In this document: piece by piece, positions 44,164 to 52,016 of the stretch
How positions within the stretch are numbered: position 1 is the first letter of the stretch
Layout: every line of letters begins with the position of its first letter
Source: Gammaproteobacteria bacterium
Lineage (GTDB): Bacteria; Pseudomonadota; Gammaproteobacteria; Tenderiales; Tenderiaceae
Length of the DNA stretch: 52,016 bases
NCBI GenBank assembly: GCA_024277755.1
Contig: JAJRUN010000021.1
Location: 1-52,016, forward strand
Direction: 5' to 3'
Notes under the pieces: generated by a model
The model's input: the letters and a program-made list of their open reading frames with translations, nothing else
Databases searched by the model: none
What the model was told of the DNA's origin: nothing
Position numbers and translations under genes: made by a program

Positions 44164-44985
44164 TTAGATTGACGGCGCACCCGCCACTTGCCAGGTCAAA
44201 TAAACCGCTATCGCAGCGGGTAGCAAGGCAATCAATACAGATAAAACGATTCGCAACAGTCGTGGCATGCTGGCTGACAAAGGCACGCGCGCCATCACCG
44301 GCACCAGTGCCAGCAGCAACAGGCTATACCAAGGTAACTTAGCGTAGACCACCGCCCCCAGCCCTAGCAAGGCAAGCACGGTTATCAGTGGCACCAGCAT
44401 GATCGAACCCGCCACCACCGGCCTGCCAAACACCTGCAACAACAGGCGCGCACCCACCGCGGCGGCAATGGCCGAACCCAGCTGACCATACAAGGCCGTC
44501 GCACCCAATAGTGCAGACACACCTGTGCCCAAGCCCAGAGCAAATACAACGCTGTCGGCCTGTAGTGATTTGTGTCGCAAAGCTTCACAGGAAACCACCA
44601 GCCAGGCGACATAGGCCGGCCCGGCGATGGCCAAGGCCCACAGCTGCCAGCCATCAAAGGCGCGAAAACGCGGCCACACTATCCACAAGGTCGCAGCCAC
44701 GGCCGCCACAAATAATAACCCCGGCGTGATGCGTCGCCAGGGCAGCAGGTCTAACAGCATTCCCAAAATTACTGCGCCACCACCCAGCAATAAAATTTTG
44801 CGGTGGCTGCTTAAAGGAAAAAACCTGAAATCAGTTAACAGATAAACACTGGCGGCAAAACCGGCAACGGCAGACAAGCCTGACCAAACCCAACCGTGCG
44901 GACGCAGGATAACTGCCACCACCAAACTCACTACAAATGGTAGCAGTGCAGATTGAAACAGGGGGTTGTTAAGCAGTTCGTCCAT
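44164..44985 (-). CDS. Multi-pass membrane protein of unknown function
   Basis: A 273-residue hydrophobic protein with about nine predicted TM segments (e.g. FVVSLVVAVILR, ILLLGGGAVILGMLLDLLP, LLFVAAVAATLWIVWP, MLVPLITVLALLGLGAVVY, LLRIVLSVLIALLPAAIAVY). No motif of a known transporter or enzyme. It sits between YceI and plsC on the same strand and may be transcribed with YceI. Family not recognised. Confidence 0.75.
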   Translation of the reverse strand: MDELLNNPLFQSALLPFVVSLVVAVILRPHGWVWSGLSAVAGFAASVYLLTDFRFFPLSSHRKILLLGGGAVILGMLLDLLPWRRITPGLLFVAAVAATLWIVWPRFRAFDGWQLWALAIAGPAYVAWLVVSCEALRHKSLQADSVVFALGLGTGVSALLGATALYGQLGSAIAAAVGARLLLQVFGRPVVAGSIMLVPLITVLALLGLGAVVYAKLPWYSLLLLALVPVMARVPLSASMPRLLRIVLSVLIALLPAAIAVYLTWQVAGAPSI

Positions 44986-45067
44986 GCTGGCCTTTCATGA
45001 TGATTATCAATGGGGCATCAGCATAACAAGATAGTTCAGCCGGGAACTACAGACATTTTGTGAGGGA

Positions 45068-45805
45068 TTATTTTTTACGTTCGACGATCTCTTCAGGCTG
45101 ACCCGTGATCTCGGTCATAGCCTGACTGATCCACTCTTCCGCCATTCGGTTGATCTCTGCAGCTTTGTGCACCTTGCTGTCAATCACCGGGCCAATCTTG
45201 ACTTTGATGACACCGGGTTTTTTGAGAAAACCGTGTCGCGGCCAGAAGTGCCCTGCATTATGGGCAATGGGCACCACCGGATGACCACTCTTCTCTGCCA
45301 GCATAGCACCACCAAAACCGAATTTACGCATCGTGCCCGGCGCCATGCGCGTGCCTTCGGGAAAGACAATCAACCAGCGGCCTTCATCGAGACAAACCTT
45401 GCCCAACTCAACCAACTGCTTTAGCGCCTTGCGCCCCGAGGCACGATCAATGGCAACCGGTTTTAACAAGGCCAAACCCCAACCGAAAAAAGGAATGCGC
45501 AGCAGTTCGCGTTTTAACACCCAGGTTTGCGGCGGTAAAAAACATTGCAGGGCGTAGGTCTCCCAGGTGGAGGCGTGTTTAGCAAACACAATTGCTGACT
45601 CTTTGGGCAGATTTTCCAAGCCTTCCACTTCATAACTCAGGCCGCAGGTGAGTTTCAGCCACCAGATATTGAAACGGGCATACTGAGAAATAAAACGATA
45701 GCGCGTCTTGAATGAAAACGGAAAGGTCAGCAGTGCCAGTGATGCAAATACCACGGCGGTCAACACCATGCTGACAAAATAGATTGCTGAGCGAAAATAC
45801 TGCAT
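45068..45805 (-). CDS. plsC: 1-acyl-sn-glycerol-3-phosphate acyltransferase (PlsC family)
   Basis: A 245-residue membrane-associated acyltransferase that makes phosphatidic acid from lysophosphatidic acid. N-terminal TM (about 6-28), the acyltransferase box AKHASTWET (H-x4-E, the form seen in a proteobacterial subgroup, versus H-x4-D in E. coli), the FPEGTR substrate motif and the VVPIAHNAG block. It follows gmhB by 5 bases in the glyQ-glyS-gmhB-plsC operon. Confidence 0.93.
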   Translation of the reverse strand: MQYFRSAIYFVSMVLTAVVFASLALLTFPFSFKTRYRFISQYARFNIWWLKLTCGLSYEVEGLENLPKESAIVFAKHASTWETYALQCFLPPQTWVLKRELLRIPFFGWGLALLKPVAIDRASGRKALKQLVELGKVCLDEGRWLIVFPEGTRMAPGTMRKFGFGGAMLAEKSGHPVVPIAHNAGHFWPRHGFLKKPGVIKVKIGPVIDSKVHKAAEINRMAEEWISQAMTEITGQPEEIVERKK

Positions 45806-45810
45806 AAGAC

Positions 45811-46353
45811 TTAACCTTGCTCCAACAACAGCATGTCTACCACCGCTGCCAGATCGCTATAAACAGGATAAATGAGATTATCACCCAGCTTGGCGATAGT
45901 ACGCTCACCCTTGCCGGTACGCACCAGCAAAGGACGCGCCTCAACAACATCAGCCGCCTGCAAATCACGCAACGAATCCCCCACCACCGGCACGTCTTTT
46001 AAACCGGTGCGCAAGCGTTGAGAAATATCCATCAACATTCCCGGCTTGGGCTTGCGGCAAGCACAGGCGTCATCCGGACCATGTGGACAGTACAAAACCG
46101 CTTCGATTGAGCCACCGGCATCGTTAACCAGTTTATGCATTTTGTCATGCATTTGGTTCAAGGCATCAAGATCAAAGTAACCACGGGCAATACCCGATTG
46201 ATTCGTCACAACCACAACGCGGTAGTCATTCATCGACAGCCTGGCAATGGCCTCGATACTGCCGGCAATGGGCCGCCACTCATCCGCTGACTTGATGTAA
46301 TCATCAGAGTCTTGATTGATAACGCCGTCGCGGTCGAGGATGATCAGCTTCAT
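45811..46353 (-). CDS. gmhB: D-glycero-beta-D-manno-heptose-1,7-bisphosphate 7-phosphatase GmhB
   Basis: A 180-residue HAD-family phosphatase in synthesis of ADP-heptose for LPS core. The nucleophile motif LDRDGVIN, TNQSGIARG, the zinc loop CPHGPDDACACRKPKPGM, and the late VVGDSLRDLQAA motif are all present. It starts 3 bases after the glyS stop. LPS genes lptD and gmhB both lie in this window. Confidence 0.96.
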   Translation of the reverse strand: MKLIILDRDGVINQDSDDYIKSADEWRPIAGSIEAIARLSMNDYRVVVVTNQSGIARGYFDLDALNQMHDKMHKLVNDAGGSIEAVLYCPHGPDDACACRKPKPGMLMDISQRLRTGLKDVPVVGDSLRDLQAADVVEARPLLVRTGKGERTIAKLGDNLIYPVYSDLAAVVDMLLLEQG

Positions 46354-46356
46354 GGC

Positions 46357-48453
46357 TTAGCTTTGCAACTGCGACACATCGGCCACCTGCAAAAACAGGT
46401 GATGCAGACTGTTGAGCAAAGCCAGACGATTCAATTTGATCTGTTCATCATCAACCATGACCATCACCTCATCAAAAAAGGCGTCGACAGGTTCACGCAG
46501 TGCCGCCATCTCCTGCAGGGCGGCGGTGTAGTCAAACGTTGCCAGCGCGGGCTTGACCGCTTCACTGACCACAGCGATACGTTCAGCCAGAGCCTTCTCT
46601 GCGGCTTCCTGCAATAAAGATGTGTCCACTGCCGCGGCAACCGTGACACCAGCTTCAATCGCTTGACGCAGAATATTGGCCGCACGTTTGTTGGCTGCCG
46701 CCAGCGCTTCCGCACCAGCCAGTTGACGAAAGGCATTCACCGCTCGAACACGCTGATCAAAATCATAAGGCTGGGTTGGCCGCATCACAGAGACAGCCTC
46801 AAACACGTCGACAGAAATACCTGCATCGGTGTAGTAGACACGCAGACGTTCTATCATGAAACTGAAGACTTTCTCCAGGGTTTCTGGATGCAAGGCGCGC
46901 TGTTTAGAACCGGAATTCTGGTAACAGCTTCCTGCCTGCCCAAGAATAGATTTAAGGTCAAGACTCAAATCTCTTTCAATAATGATGCGCACAATACCCA
47001 GCGCCGCACGACGCAGGGCAAATGGATCTTTACTGCCTGTCGGTGGCTGACCAATATCAAAAATACCCACCATCGTATCGACCTTGTCGGCAATCGCCAC
47101 CGCCTGACCAATGGCACCTTGCGGCAGCTCATCACCGGCAAAACGCGGCATGTACTGCTCATCCATGGCTGCAGCCACGGCAGCGGTCTCACCATCAATA
47201 TTGGCGTAATAAGAGCCCATAATGCCTTGCAGCTCGGGAAACTCACCCACCATCTCTGACATTAGGTCACACTTGGCCAGTTGTCCGGCACGCACACCGT
47301 CAGCCTTGTCGGCACCCAGTTGTTCGGCGATAAAACCGGCCAGGGCGGCAATGCGTTCAGACTTATCAAATACCGTGCCCAGCTCTTTCTGAAAGACCAC
47401 GCTTTTCAGCGCAGCACGGTTGTCTTCAAGCGTGTGTTTACGATCCTGATTCCAGAAAAACTCGGCATCAGACAGACGCGGACGAATTACCCGTTCGTTA
47501 CCGGCTCGCACAGCACTGACATCCTTGCTGTCGATATTGCTGACAGTGATAAAATTGGGCATTAATTTGCCGTCGGCATCCACCACATGGAAATATTTCT
47601 GGTGGCCCTTCATCGCTGAGATCAGCGCCTCGGCAGGCACACCAAGAAATTTATCCTCAAACGAACCCGCTACCGCCACTGGCCATTCCACCATGCCGGT
47701 CACTTCGTCCAGCAGTGCCGCATCAATCACGGCCTTGCCACCCAGCTTGACGGCAGCTTCCTGCACCTGCCCGCGCACGGCTTCACGTCGATCATTAAAA
47801 CTGGCCACCACCCGGCCTTCGGTTTGCAGCAACGGCGCATATTCAGACGGCTGATTGATGCTGATCTTGTCAGGGTGATGAAAACGATGGCCGCGCGTTT
47901 CACGCCCTGACTGTACTGCCAGCATTTCTGCGTCGATAAGATCATCACCAAACAGCAATACCAGCCAATGCACCGGTCGAACAAATTCGGCCGCCAGATC
48001 ACCCCAGCGCATGCGTTTGGGGATGGGCAGCTTGTCCAGTGACTGCTGAACGATGGCAGGAATCAATGCCTGTGCCTGCTTGCCCTTCTCTTCGGCGCGA
48101 TATACCAGCCAGCTACCCTTGGCTGTTTCCAATGTTTCCAGCGTTTCAACCTCAACACCGCATGAACGGGCAAAGCCCTGCAGCGCCTTTGTCGGCAGGC
48201 CTTCATCATCATAGGCAGCCTGCACCGCTGGGCCGCGACGTTCGACTTGTTTGTCAGCCTGAGCCTCTTGCAATGCCTCAACCACAATCGCCAAACGCCG
48301 TGGCGCAGCGTAGCTGTGTACGTCCAGGTGCTTTAGACCCGCCTCTTTCAGGCCATTGACGACCCCTTTGGTGAACGCAGCCGACAATTTTGACAGCGCC
48401 TTGGGGGGCAGCTCTTCGGTGCCCAGTTCAACCAGAAAATCACGTCTGTTCAT
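46357..48453 (-). CDS. glyS: Glycyl-tRNA synthetase beta subunit
   Basis: A 698-residue subunit of the bacterial alpha2beta2 glycyl-tRNA synthetase, carrying HD-like and tRNA-binding parts. FLVELGTEELPPKAL at the N-terminus, KRMRWGD, EVTGMVEWPV, DPFALRRAALGIVRI and DEVMVMVDDE are family-typical. Its first base overlaps the last base of glyQ (48453), so the subunits are translated together. Full length. Confidence 0.97.
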   Translation of the reverse strand: MNRRDFLVELGTEELPPKALSKLSAAFTKGVVNGLKEAGLKHLDVHSYAAPRRLAIVVEALQEAQADKQVERRGPAVQAAYDDEGLPTKALQGFARSCGVEVETLETLETAKGSWLVYRAEEKGKQAQALIPAIVQQSLDKLPIPKRMRWGDLAAEFVRPVHWLVLLFGDDLIDAEMLAVQSGRETRGHRFHHPDKISINQPSEYAPLLQTEGRVVASFNDRREAVRGQVQEAAVKLGGKAVIDAALLDEVTGMVEWPVAVAGSFEDKFLGVPAEALISAMKGHQKYFHVVDADGKLMPNFITVSNIDSKDVSAVRAGNERVIRPRLSDAEFFWNQDRKHTLEDNRAALKSVVFQKELGTVFDKSERIAALAGFIAEQLGADKADGVRAGQLAKCDLMSEMVGEFPELQGIMGSYYANIDGETAAVAAAMDEQYMPRFAGDELPQGAIGQAVAIADKVDTMVGIFDIGQPPTGSKDPFALRRAALGIVRIIIERDLSLDLKSILGQAGSCYQNSGSKQRALHPETLEKVFSFMIERLRVYYTDAGISVDVFEAVSVMRPTQPYDFDQRVRAVNAFRQLAGAEALAAANKRAANILRQAIEAGVTVAAAVDTSLLQEAAEKALAERIAVVSEAVKPALATFDYTAALQEMAALREPVDAFFDEVMVMVDDEQIKLNRLALLNSLHHLFLQVADVSQLQS

Positions 48454-49391
48454 CAGGCCACCCTTCCTTGCTTCAACATGGGGAATCCCAGGGCTTCTCG
48501 ACGTTCGTAATAAAGATCAGCCACTGCCCGCGACAGCGATCGAATCCGACCAATAAAACGGGCCCGTTCGGTGACTGAAATGGCGTGGCGGGCATCCAGC
48601 AGATTAAAGGTGTGGGACGCCTTGACCATCTGCTCATAGGCAGGCAGCGGCAGCCCGGCCTCAATCAGTTTTTTGCTCTCAGCCTCACAGACATCGAACC
48701 ACTGAAACAGGGCGTCGGTGTTGGCGTGTTCAAAATTATAAGTCGATTGTTCAACCTCATTTTGATGAAAGATATCGCCGTAAGTAACATCACCGTCAGG
48801 GCCGTGAGCCCAGACTAAATCGTAAACGCTGTCCACCCCCTGGATATACATGGCCAGCCGCTCAAGGCCGTAGGTAATCTCACCGGTCACCGGTTTGCAC
48901 TCCAGACCACCCACCTGTTGAAAATAGGTGAACTGGGTCACTTCCATACCATTGAGCCAGACTTCCCAACCCAGCCCCCAAGCACCCAGGGTGGGTGATT
49001 CCCAGTTATCTTCGACAAAGCGGATGTCATGCACCAGCGGATCGAAGCCAAGCATCTTCAGCGAGCCGAGATAGAGTTCCTGAATTTCCAGCGGCGATGG
49101 TTTGAGCACCACCTGAAACTGGTAGTAATGCTGCAGGCGATTCGGATTTTCACCGTAACGGCCATCGGTAGGACGACGCGAAGGCTGAACATAAGCCGCA
49201 CGCCAGGGCTCAGGCCCGATGGCGCGCAGAAAAGTAGCCGTATGAAACGTCCCTGCCCCCACTTCCATATCATAAGGCTGCATGACAACGCAGCCCTGCT
49301 CTGCCCAATAGTTCTGCAGCGCCAGAATCAGGCCCTGAAAGGTAGAAAGATCACAATCGGCAGTCAAACTGCCTTGATTACTGGCAACCAA
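48453..49391 (-). CDS. glyQ: Glycyl-tRNA synthetase alpha subunit
   Basis: A 312-residue catalytic subunit that activates glycine. [57 protein letters not shown] and [22 protein letters not shown] segments make it certain. The start is uncertain: no ATG lies near. A TTG at 49391 with an AAGGGG element just upstream fits best. The longer TTG at 49421 would coincide with the expected transcription start of the TATAAT promoter (49436-49431). Confidence 0.94.
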   Translation of the reverse strand: MVASNQGSLTADCDLSTFQGLILALQNYWAEQGCVVMQPYDMEVGAGTFHTATFLRAIGPEPWRAAYVQPSRRPTDGRYGENPNRLQHYYQFQVVLKPSPLEIQELYLGSLKMLGFDPLVHDIRFVEDNWESPTLGAWGLGWEVWLNGMEVTQFTYFQQVGGLECKPVTGEITYGLERLAMYIQGVDSVYDLVWAHGPDGDVTYGDIFHQNEVEQSTYNFEHANTDALFQWFDVCEAESKKLIEAGLPLPAYEQMVKASHTFNLLDARHAISVTERARFIGRIRSLSRAVADLYYERREALGFPMLKQGRVA

Positions 49392-49430
49392 GGTATCCCC
49401 TTCGAAATACTTAAAAATCAAAAGGAGGGG

Positions 49431-49436
49431 ATTATA
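49431..49436 (-). promoter_or_regulatory. -10 element of the glyQ-glyS-gmhB-plsC operon
   Basis: TATAAT on the minus strand, about 40 bases upstream of the preferred glyQ start. The -35 is weak (CTGCAA at 18-base spacing). Confidence 0.5.
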
Positions 49437-49469
49437 CCCTCTGGCCGCAACAGATTGCAGCTAAGCTGA

Positions 49470-50420
49470 TTACATCCGCAGTTCCAGACCAAAATTAATC
49501 GCTGAGGACTGCCAGCTAACCCTGTTTAATCGGGTTATTTCGGTGCTGGCATCTGAAAAATAGGTGGTATCCAGCCCCGCTTGCGTTTGCCAGCGACCGT
49601 AATCAATTCCAAACAGCCAAAACCAATTTGCAGAATAGTCAATCGGCGAACGCCCGTTGAGAGAAAATGAAAACCCAGCCCCCTTGGCCAGGTGTTCAAA
49701 ACTCTTGGGCTGGGCAAAATCTTCCCTGAGGTTCCAATTCGCCTCAGCCTGATAATCGACACGGTGATAAATCAAACTCATCTCAATCTCAGTATCTGTT
49801 TGAATATTTTTGCCGCCAAACACCAGACCCACCCAGCCCCCCTGCCACTCGGCATCATAACGACTGTTTAAGCCCGGAAACGCACCCGTCGCCGGGATGG
49901 TTTGAAAGGCATTTGCCAGCCGCAGACCCTGAGTGTGAATAGAATAACCAAACACTGGCATGAAATAGCTGCTGGCTTTACCCCCTCTGTCAGTGGTGTC
50001 GAACTTGCGGCCAAAGCCAATACTGACATCTGCCAGCTCGCCGCCGCCCGCATTGTTGGTTCTGGAAAACTCACCTCTCCGATCATCATAATAATAATCT
50101 GAATCCTGATTTTTGCCCGTGACGACAACCCCGTAAGCAAGACCTCCCCTGATATAAAAATCAGCCAGATAAGCCTCCATACTGAGCTTGATCCGCGGGG
50201 TTTGCAGGCTGCGCCACTGTAGCTCAGACAAGACATTAGGGTTTTGACCATTAATATCCCCGGCAATACTCCAGCCGAGATTATCGACCCGATAATCCAA
50301 CTGCACACCTATGGTCAGGCCCGATTCAGCCAGCGCCATTCCCGCCACGCTGCAGCCAAGCACCACACCAAGCACAGACCCACACATCGGCACCCCCCTC
50401 AATTTATGCAAATCCATCAT
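49470..50420 (-). CDS. Outer-membrane beta-barrel protein of unknown function
   Basis: A 316-residue exported protein with a signal peptide ending GMALAES (residue ~32) and barrel-type sequence to a final ELRM. The segment GWSIAGDINGQNPNVLSELQ, followed by WRSL, resembles omptin-fold or Protochlamydia-type outer-membrane proteins, but the omptin catalytic residues cannot be located with confidence. Double ATG at the start. Divergent from the unknown gene at 50517, and independent of glyQ by its own promoter region. Confidence 0.7.
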   Translation of the reverse strand: MMDLHKLRGVPMCGSVLGVVLGCSVAGMALAESGLTIGVQLDYRVDNLGWSIAGDINGQNPNVLSELQWRSLQTPRIKLSMEAYLADFYIRGGLAYGVVVTGKNQDSDYYYDDRRGEFSRTNNAGGGELADVSIGFGRKFDTTDRGGKASSYFMPVFGYSIHTQGLRLANAFQTIPATGAFPGLNSRYDAEWQGGWVGLVFGGKNIQTDTEIEMSLIYHRVDYQAEANWNLREDFAQPKSFEHLAKGAGFSFSLNGRSPIDYSANWFWLFGIDYGRWQTQAGLDTTYFSDASTEITRLNRVSWQSSAINFGLELRM

Positions 50421-50516
50421 ACATATAATTAGTCACCAGAACTAAGCCATGCTCAAGCGACCGAAATAAACAGCCGATAGCCTAATTAGGTAACCCAAAA
50501 CGGTGGATCCAAGACA

Positions 50517-51080
50517 ATGAATGATTTCGTTATTGAAGCCACAACAACTGCCCAATGGCAGTCCCTGGTTTGCGAAGCAGAGGCCAACGCCAACCTTCAA
50601 CTCAACGAGACCCTGGAGAGCTACCTGGTCTTCACCCTGATGCGCTTTACACAACGACCGGAACTGACCAGCAGCATCATTGCCCTGGAGTTTCTCGACG
50701 GCATTCAAAATCAGGGCCAGCAACAACACGATCAGTTACGCGATGTGGGCGATAAATGCCTGCTGTTATCCGGCCTGTTCCCCCTCACGGCCAAACGTCG
50801 CCTGGTCAGCCTGGGCTACTTCGTCAATATGGGCCGCAGCGCCTACCAGCAGCTGCATGACAAAATTCACGGTTTTTATGGCCAACTGGCGGCAGACTTT
50901 TTACCAATGATGGACGTGCTGCACGCCATCGGCGAACTCAATCAACAAAACCATCAAATTGATCTTCTGGATAGCTTTGAGCTGTGGGACGAAACCGGCA
51001 GCCAGCAAGCCCTGCAACGCATCAAAACAGTCAGTGACACCGGTCAGCCGATCAAGCACAACAGCAAAACCCGCCACTAG
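50517..51080 (+). CDS. Conserved cytosolic protein of unknown function
   Basis: A 187-residue mostly helical protein without TM segments or signal peptide (MNDFVIEATTTAQWQSLVCE...). Segments such as LRDVGDKCLLLSGLFPLTAK and VSLGYFVNMGRSAYQQLHD look conserved and structured. I know similar proteins only as unnamed gammaproteobacterial entries. It precedes the PP-loop enzyme by 83 bases on the same strand and may be transcribed with it. Confidence 0.75.
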   Translation: MNDFVIEATTTAQWQSLVCEAEANANLQLNETLESYLVFTLMRFTQRPELTSSIIALEFLDGIQNQGQQQHDQLRDVGDKCLLLSGLFPLTAKRRLVSLGYFVNMGRSAYQQLHDKIHGFYGQLAADFLPMMDVLHAIGELNQQNHQIDLLDSFELWDETGSQQALQRIKTVSDTGQPIKHNSKTRH

Positions 51081-51163
51081 CAAACAGCCAGACAACATCG
51101 CCTTAAGCCGCCAGATTTGTTATATTCAGCGGCCTTTTTAGCGCTACAGATTTCAGAATCATC

Positions 51164-52016
51164 ATGTCCAAACAAATCAAAGCCGTCGCCCTGATATCGG
51201 GCGGCCTCGATTCCATGCTGGCGGTACGCGCCATGCTGGATCAAGGCATCCACGTCGAAGGTATCAATTTCTTCACAGGTTTCTGCGTCGAAGGCCATAC
51301 CCACGCCATCCGCAAACAAGATCAGAAAAAACAGAAGCGCAACAACGCCCTCTGGGTAGCCGAGCAGCTGGGCATCAAACTGCACATCATCGATGTTATC
51401 GAAGAATATAAAGATGTGCTGATCAACCCCAAGCACGGCTACGGCGCCAACCTGAACCCCTGTCTCGACTGCAAGACCTTTATGGTGCAGAAGGGCCTGG
51501 AATGGCTTAAGGAAAACGACTTCGACTTCATCATCACCGGCGAAGTGGTGGGTCAGCGCCCCATGTCCCAGCGACGCGACACCATGAACATCGTCATCCG
51601 TGACTCGGGCGCCGGCGACCTGCTGGTACGGCCACTGTGCGGCAAAAACCTGCCCGCCACCAAACCTGAACAGGAAGGCTGGATAGAGCGCGACAAGATG
51701 TTTGATTTCAATGGCCGCAGTCGCAAACCACAAATAGCGCTGGCAGAACAATATGGCTTTGATGAATACGCCCAACCGGCCGGGGGCTGTTGTTTTCTCA
51801 CCGACGAAAACTATGCCAAAAAACTGGTGGATCTATGGCAGGTTCAGGGCCACAAGGATTATGAATTCGATGACGTAATGCTGCTCAAGGTGGGCCGCCA
51901 CGTTCGCCCCCGCCCCCACTTCAAACTTATCGTTGGACGTGAAGAGGGCGAAAACCGCTTGATGGAAGGCTATAAAAAACGTTTTCTTCATTTGTATTGC
52001 ACAAGCCGCCCCGGCC
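51164..52016 (+). CDS. PP-loop ATPase, tRNA-thiolation-type (partial at window end)
   Basis: An open frame of 284 codons from the ATG at 51164 to the window edge. The PP-loop SGGLDSMLA (residues ~11-19) binds ATP for adenylation of tRNA or another acceptor. The LNPCLDCKTFM motif carries a cysteine pair, and TGEVVGQRPMSQR follows, as in proteins annotated ThiI/MnmA-like. AGGCCFLTDENYAKKL lies near residue 206-221. The exact tRNA target is unclear. The C-terminus lies outside the window. Confidence 0.8.
   Translation, partial: MSKQIKAVALISGGLDSMLAVRAMLDQGIHVEGINFFTGFCVEGHTHAIRKQDQKKQKRNNALWVAEQLGIKLHIIDVIEEYKDVLINPKHGYGANLNPCLDCKTFMVQKGLEWLKENDFDFIITGEVVGQRPMSQRRDTMNIVIRDSGAGDLLVRPLCGKNLPATKPEQEGWIERDKMFDFNGRSRKPQIALAEQYGFDEYAQPAGGCCFLTDENYAKKLVDLWQVQGHKDYEFDDVMLLKVGRHVRPRPHFKLIVGREEGENRLMEGYKKRFLHLYCTSRPG

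Noticed and set aside
1..52016. CRISPR arrays, rRNA genes, complete insertion sequences
   Set aside because: No regularly spaced repeats, rRNA sequence or intact transposase was seen anywhere in the window.

Overview
The window is a gammaproteobacterial chromosome segment. The evidence is the linked order rpsU-yqeY-dnaG-rpoD-tRNA, lptD-surA-pdxA-rsmA and glyQ-glyS-gmhB-plsC, all typical of that class, plus Gram-negative envelope genes throughout. The species cannot be named from sequence alone; a free-living aerobic bacterium rich in RND pumps fits.

Layout. (1) 1-8137, minus strand: an envelope cluster with a partial outer-membrane barrel protein, an MmpL/HAE3-type RND exporter, a DUF1302-like outer-membrane protein, a ribbon-helix-helix/zinc-knuckle regulator with a 49-bp palindrome at its promoter, a LolA-like periplasmic protein, and two paralogous exported proteins of unknown function. 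(2) 8251-13499: a histidine phosphatase, molybdenum-cofactor genes moaE-moaD-moaC-moaA (minus strand), then a kelch protein translationally coupled to moeB (plus strand). (3) 13609-18260: rpsU-yqeY-dnaG-rpoD, followed by a tRNA with CAT anticodon (tRNA-Ile2). (4) 18261-24060: an island-like stretch after the tRNA, with a decayed IS66-type tnpA, a 1222-residue protein ending in a lamin-tail domain, and an OmpA-domain partner. (5) 24185-28344: an RND pump (permease and adaptor). (6) 28645-30865: a PilZ-like conserved protein and a pentapeptide-repeat protein. (7) 30862-36209: an AmgK-like sugar kinase and a second RND pump, divergent from lptD-surA-pdxA-rsmA (36376-41706). (8) 41707-44985: a thinly coded stretch, a truncated haemoglobin, a YceI protein and an unknown membrane protein. 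(9) 45068-49391: plsC, gmhB, glyS, glyQ on the minus strand. (10) 49470-52016: an outer-membrane barrel protein, an unknown cytosolic protein, and a PP-loop tRNA-thiolation-type enzyme that runs off the end.

The best candidate for an undescribed system is region 1. It contains an inner-membrane RND exporter, a LolA-like carrier and outer-membrane barrels, which together resemble a trans-envelope route for a hydrophobic molecule. Next to them lie two abundant-looking exported paralogues with strong ribosome-binding sites, strong terminators and a shared 5' leader hairpin whose stem shows compensatory changes. A 16-base core of the regulator's palindrome recurs with one mismatch over the promoter of one exported paralogue, which suggests one regulon. 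The second candidate is the LTD/OmpA two-gene unit in the tRNA-linked island.
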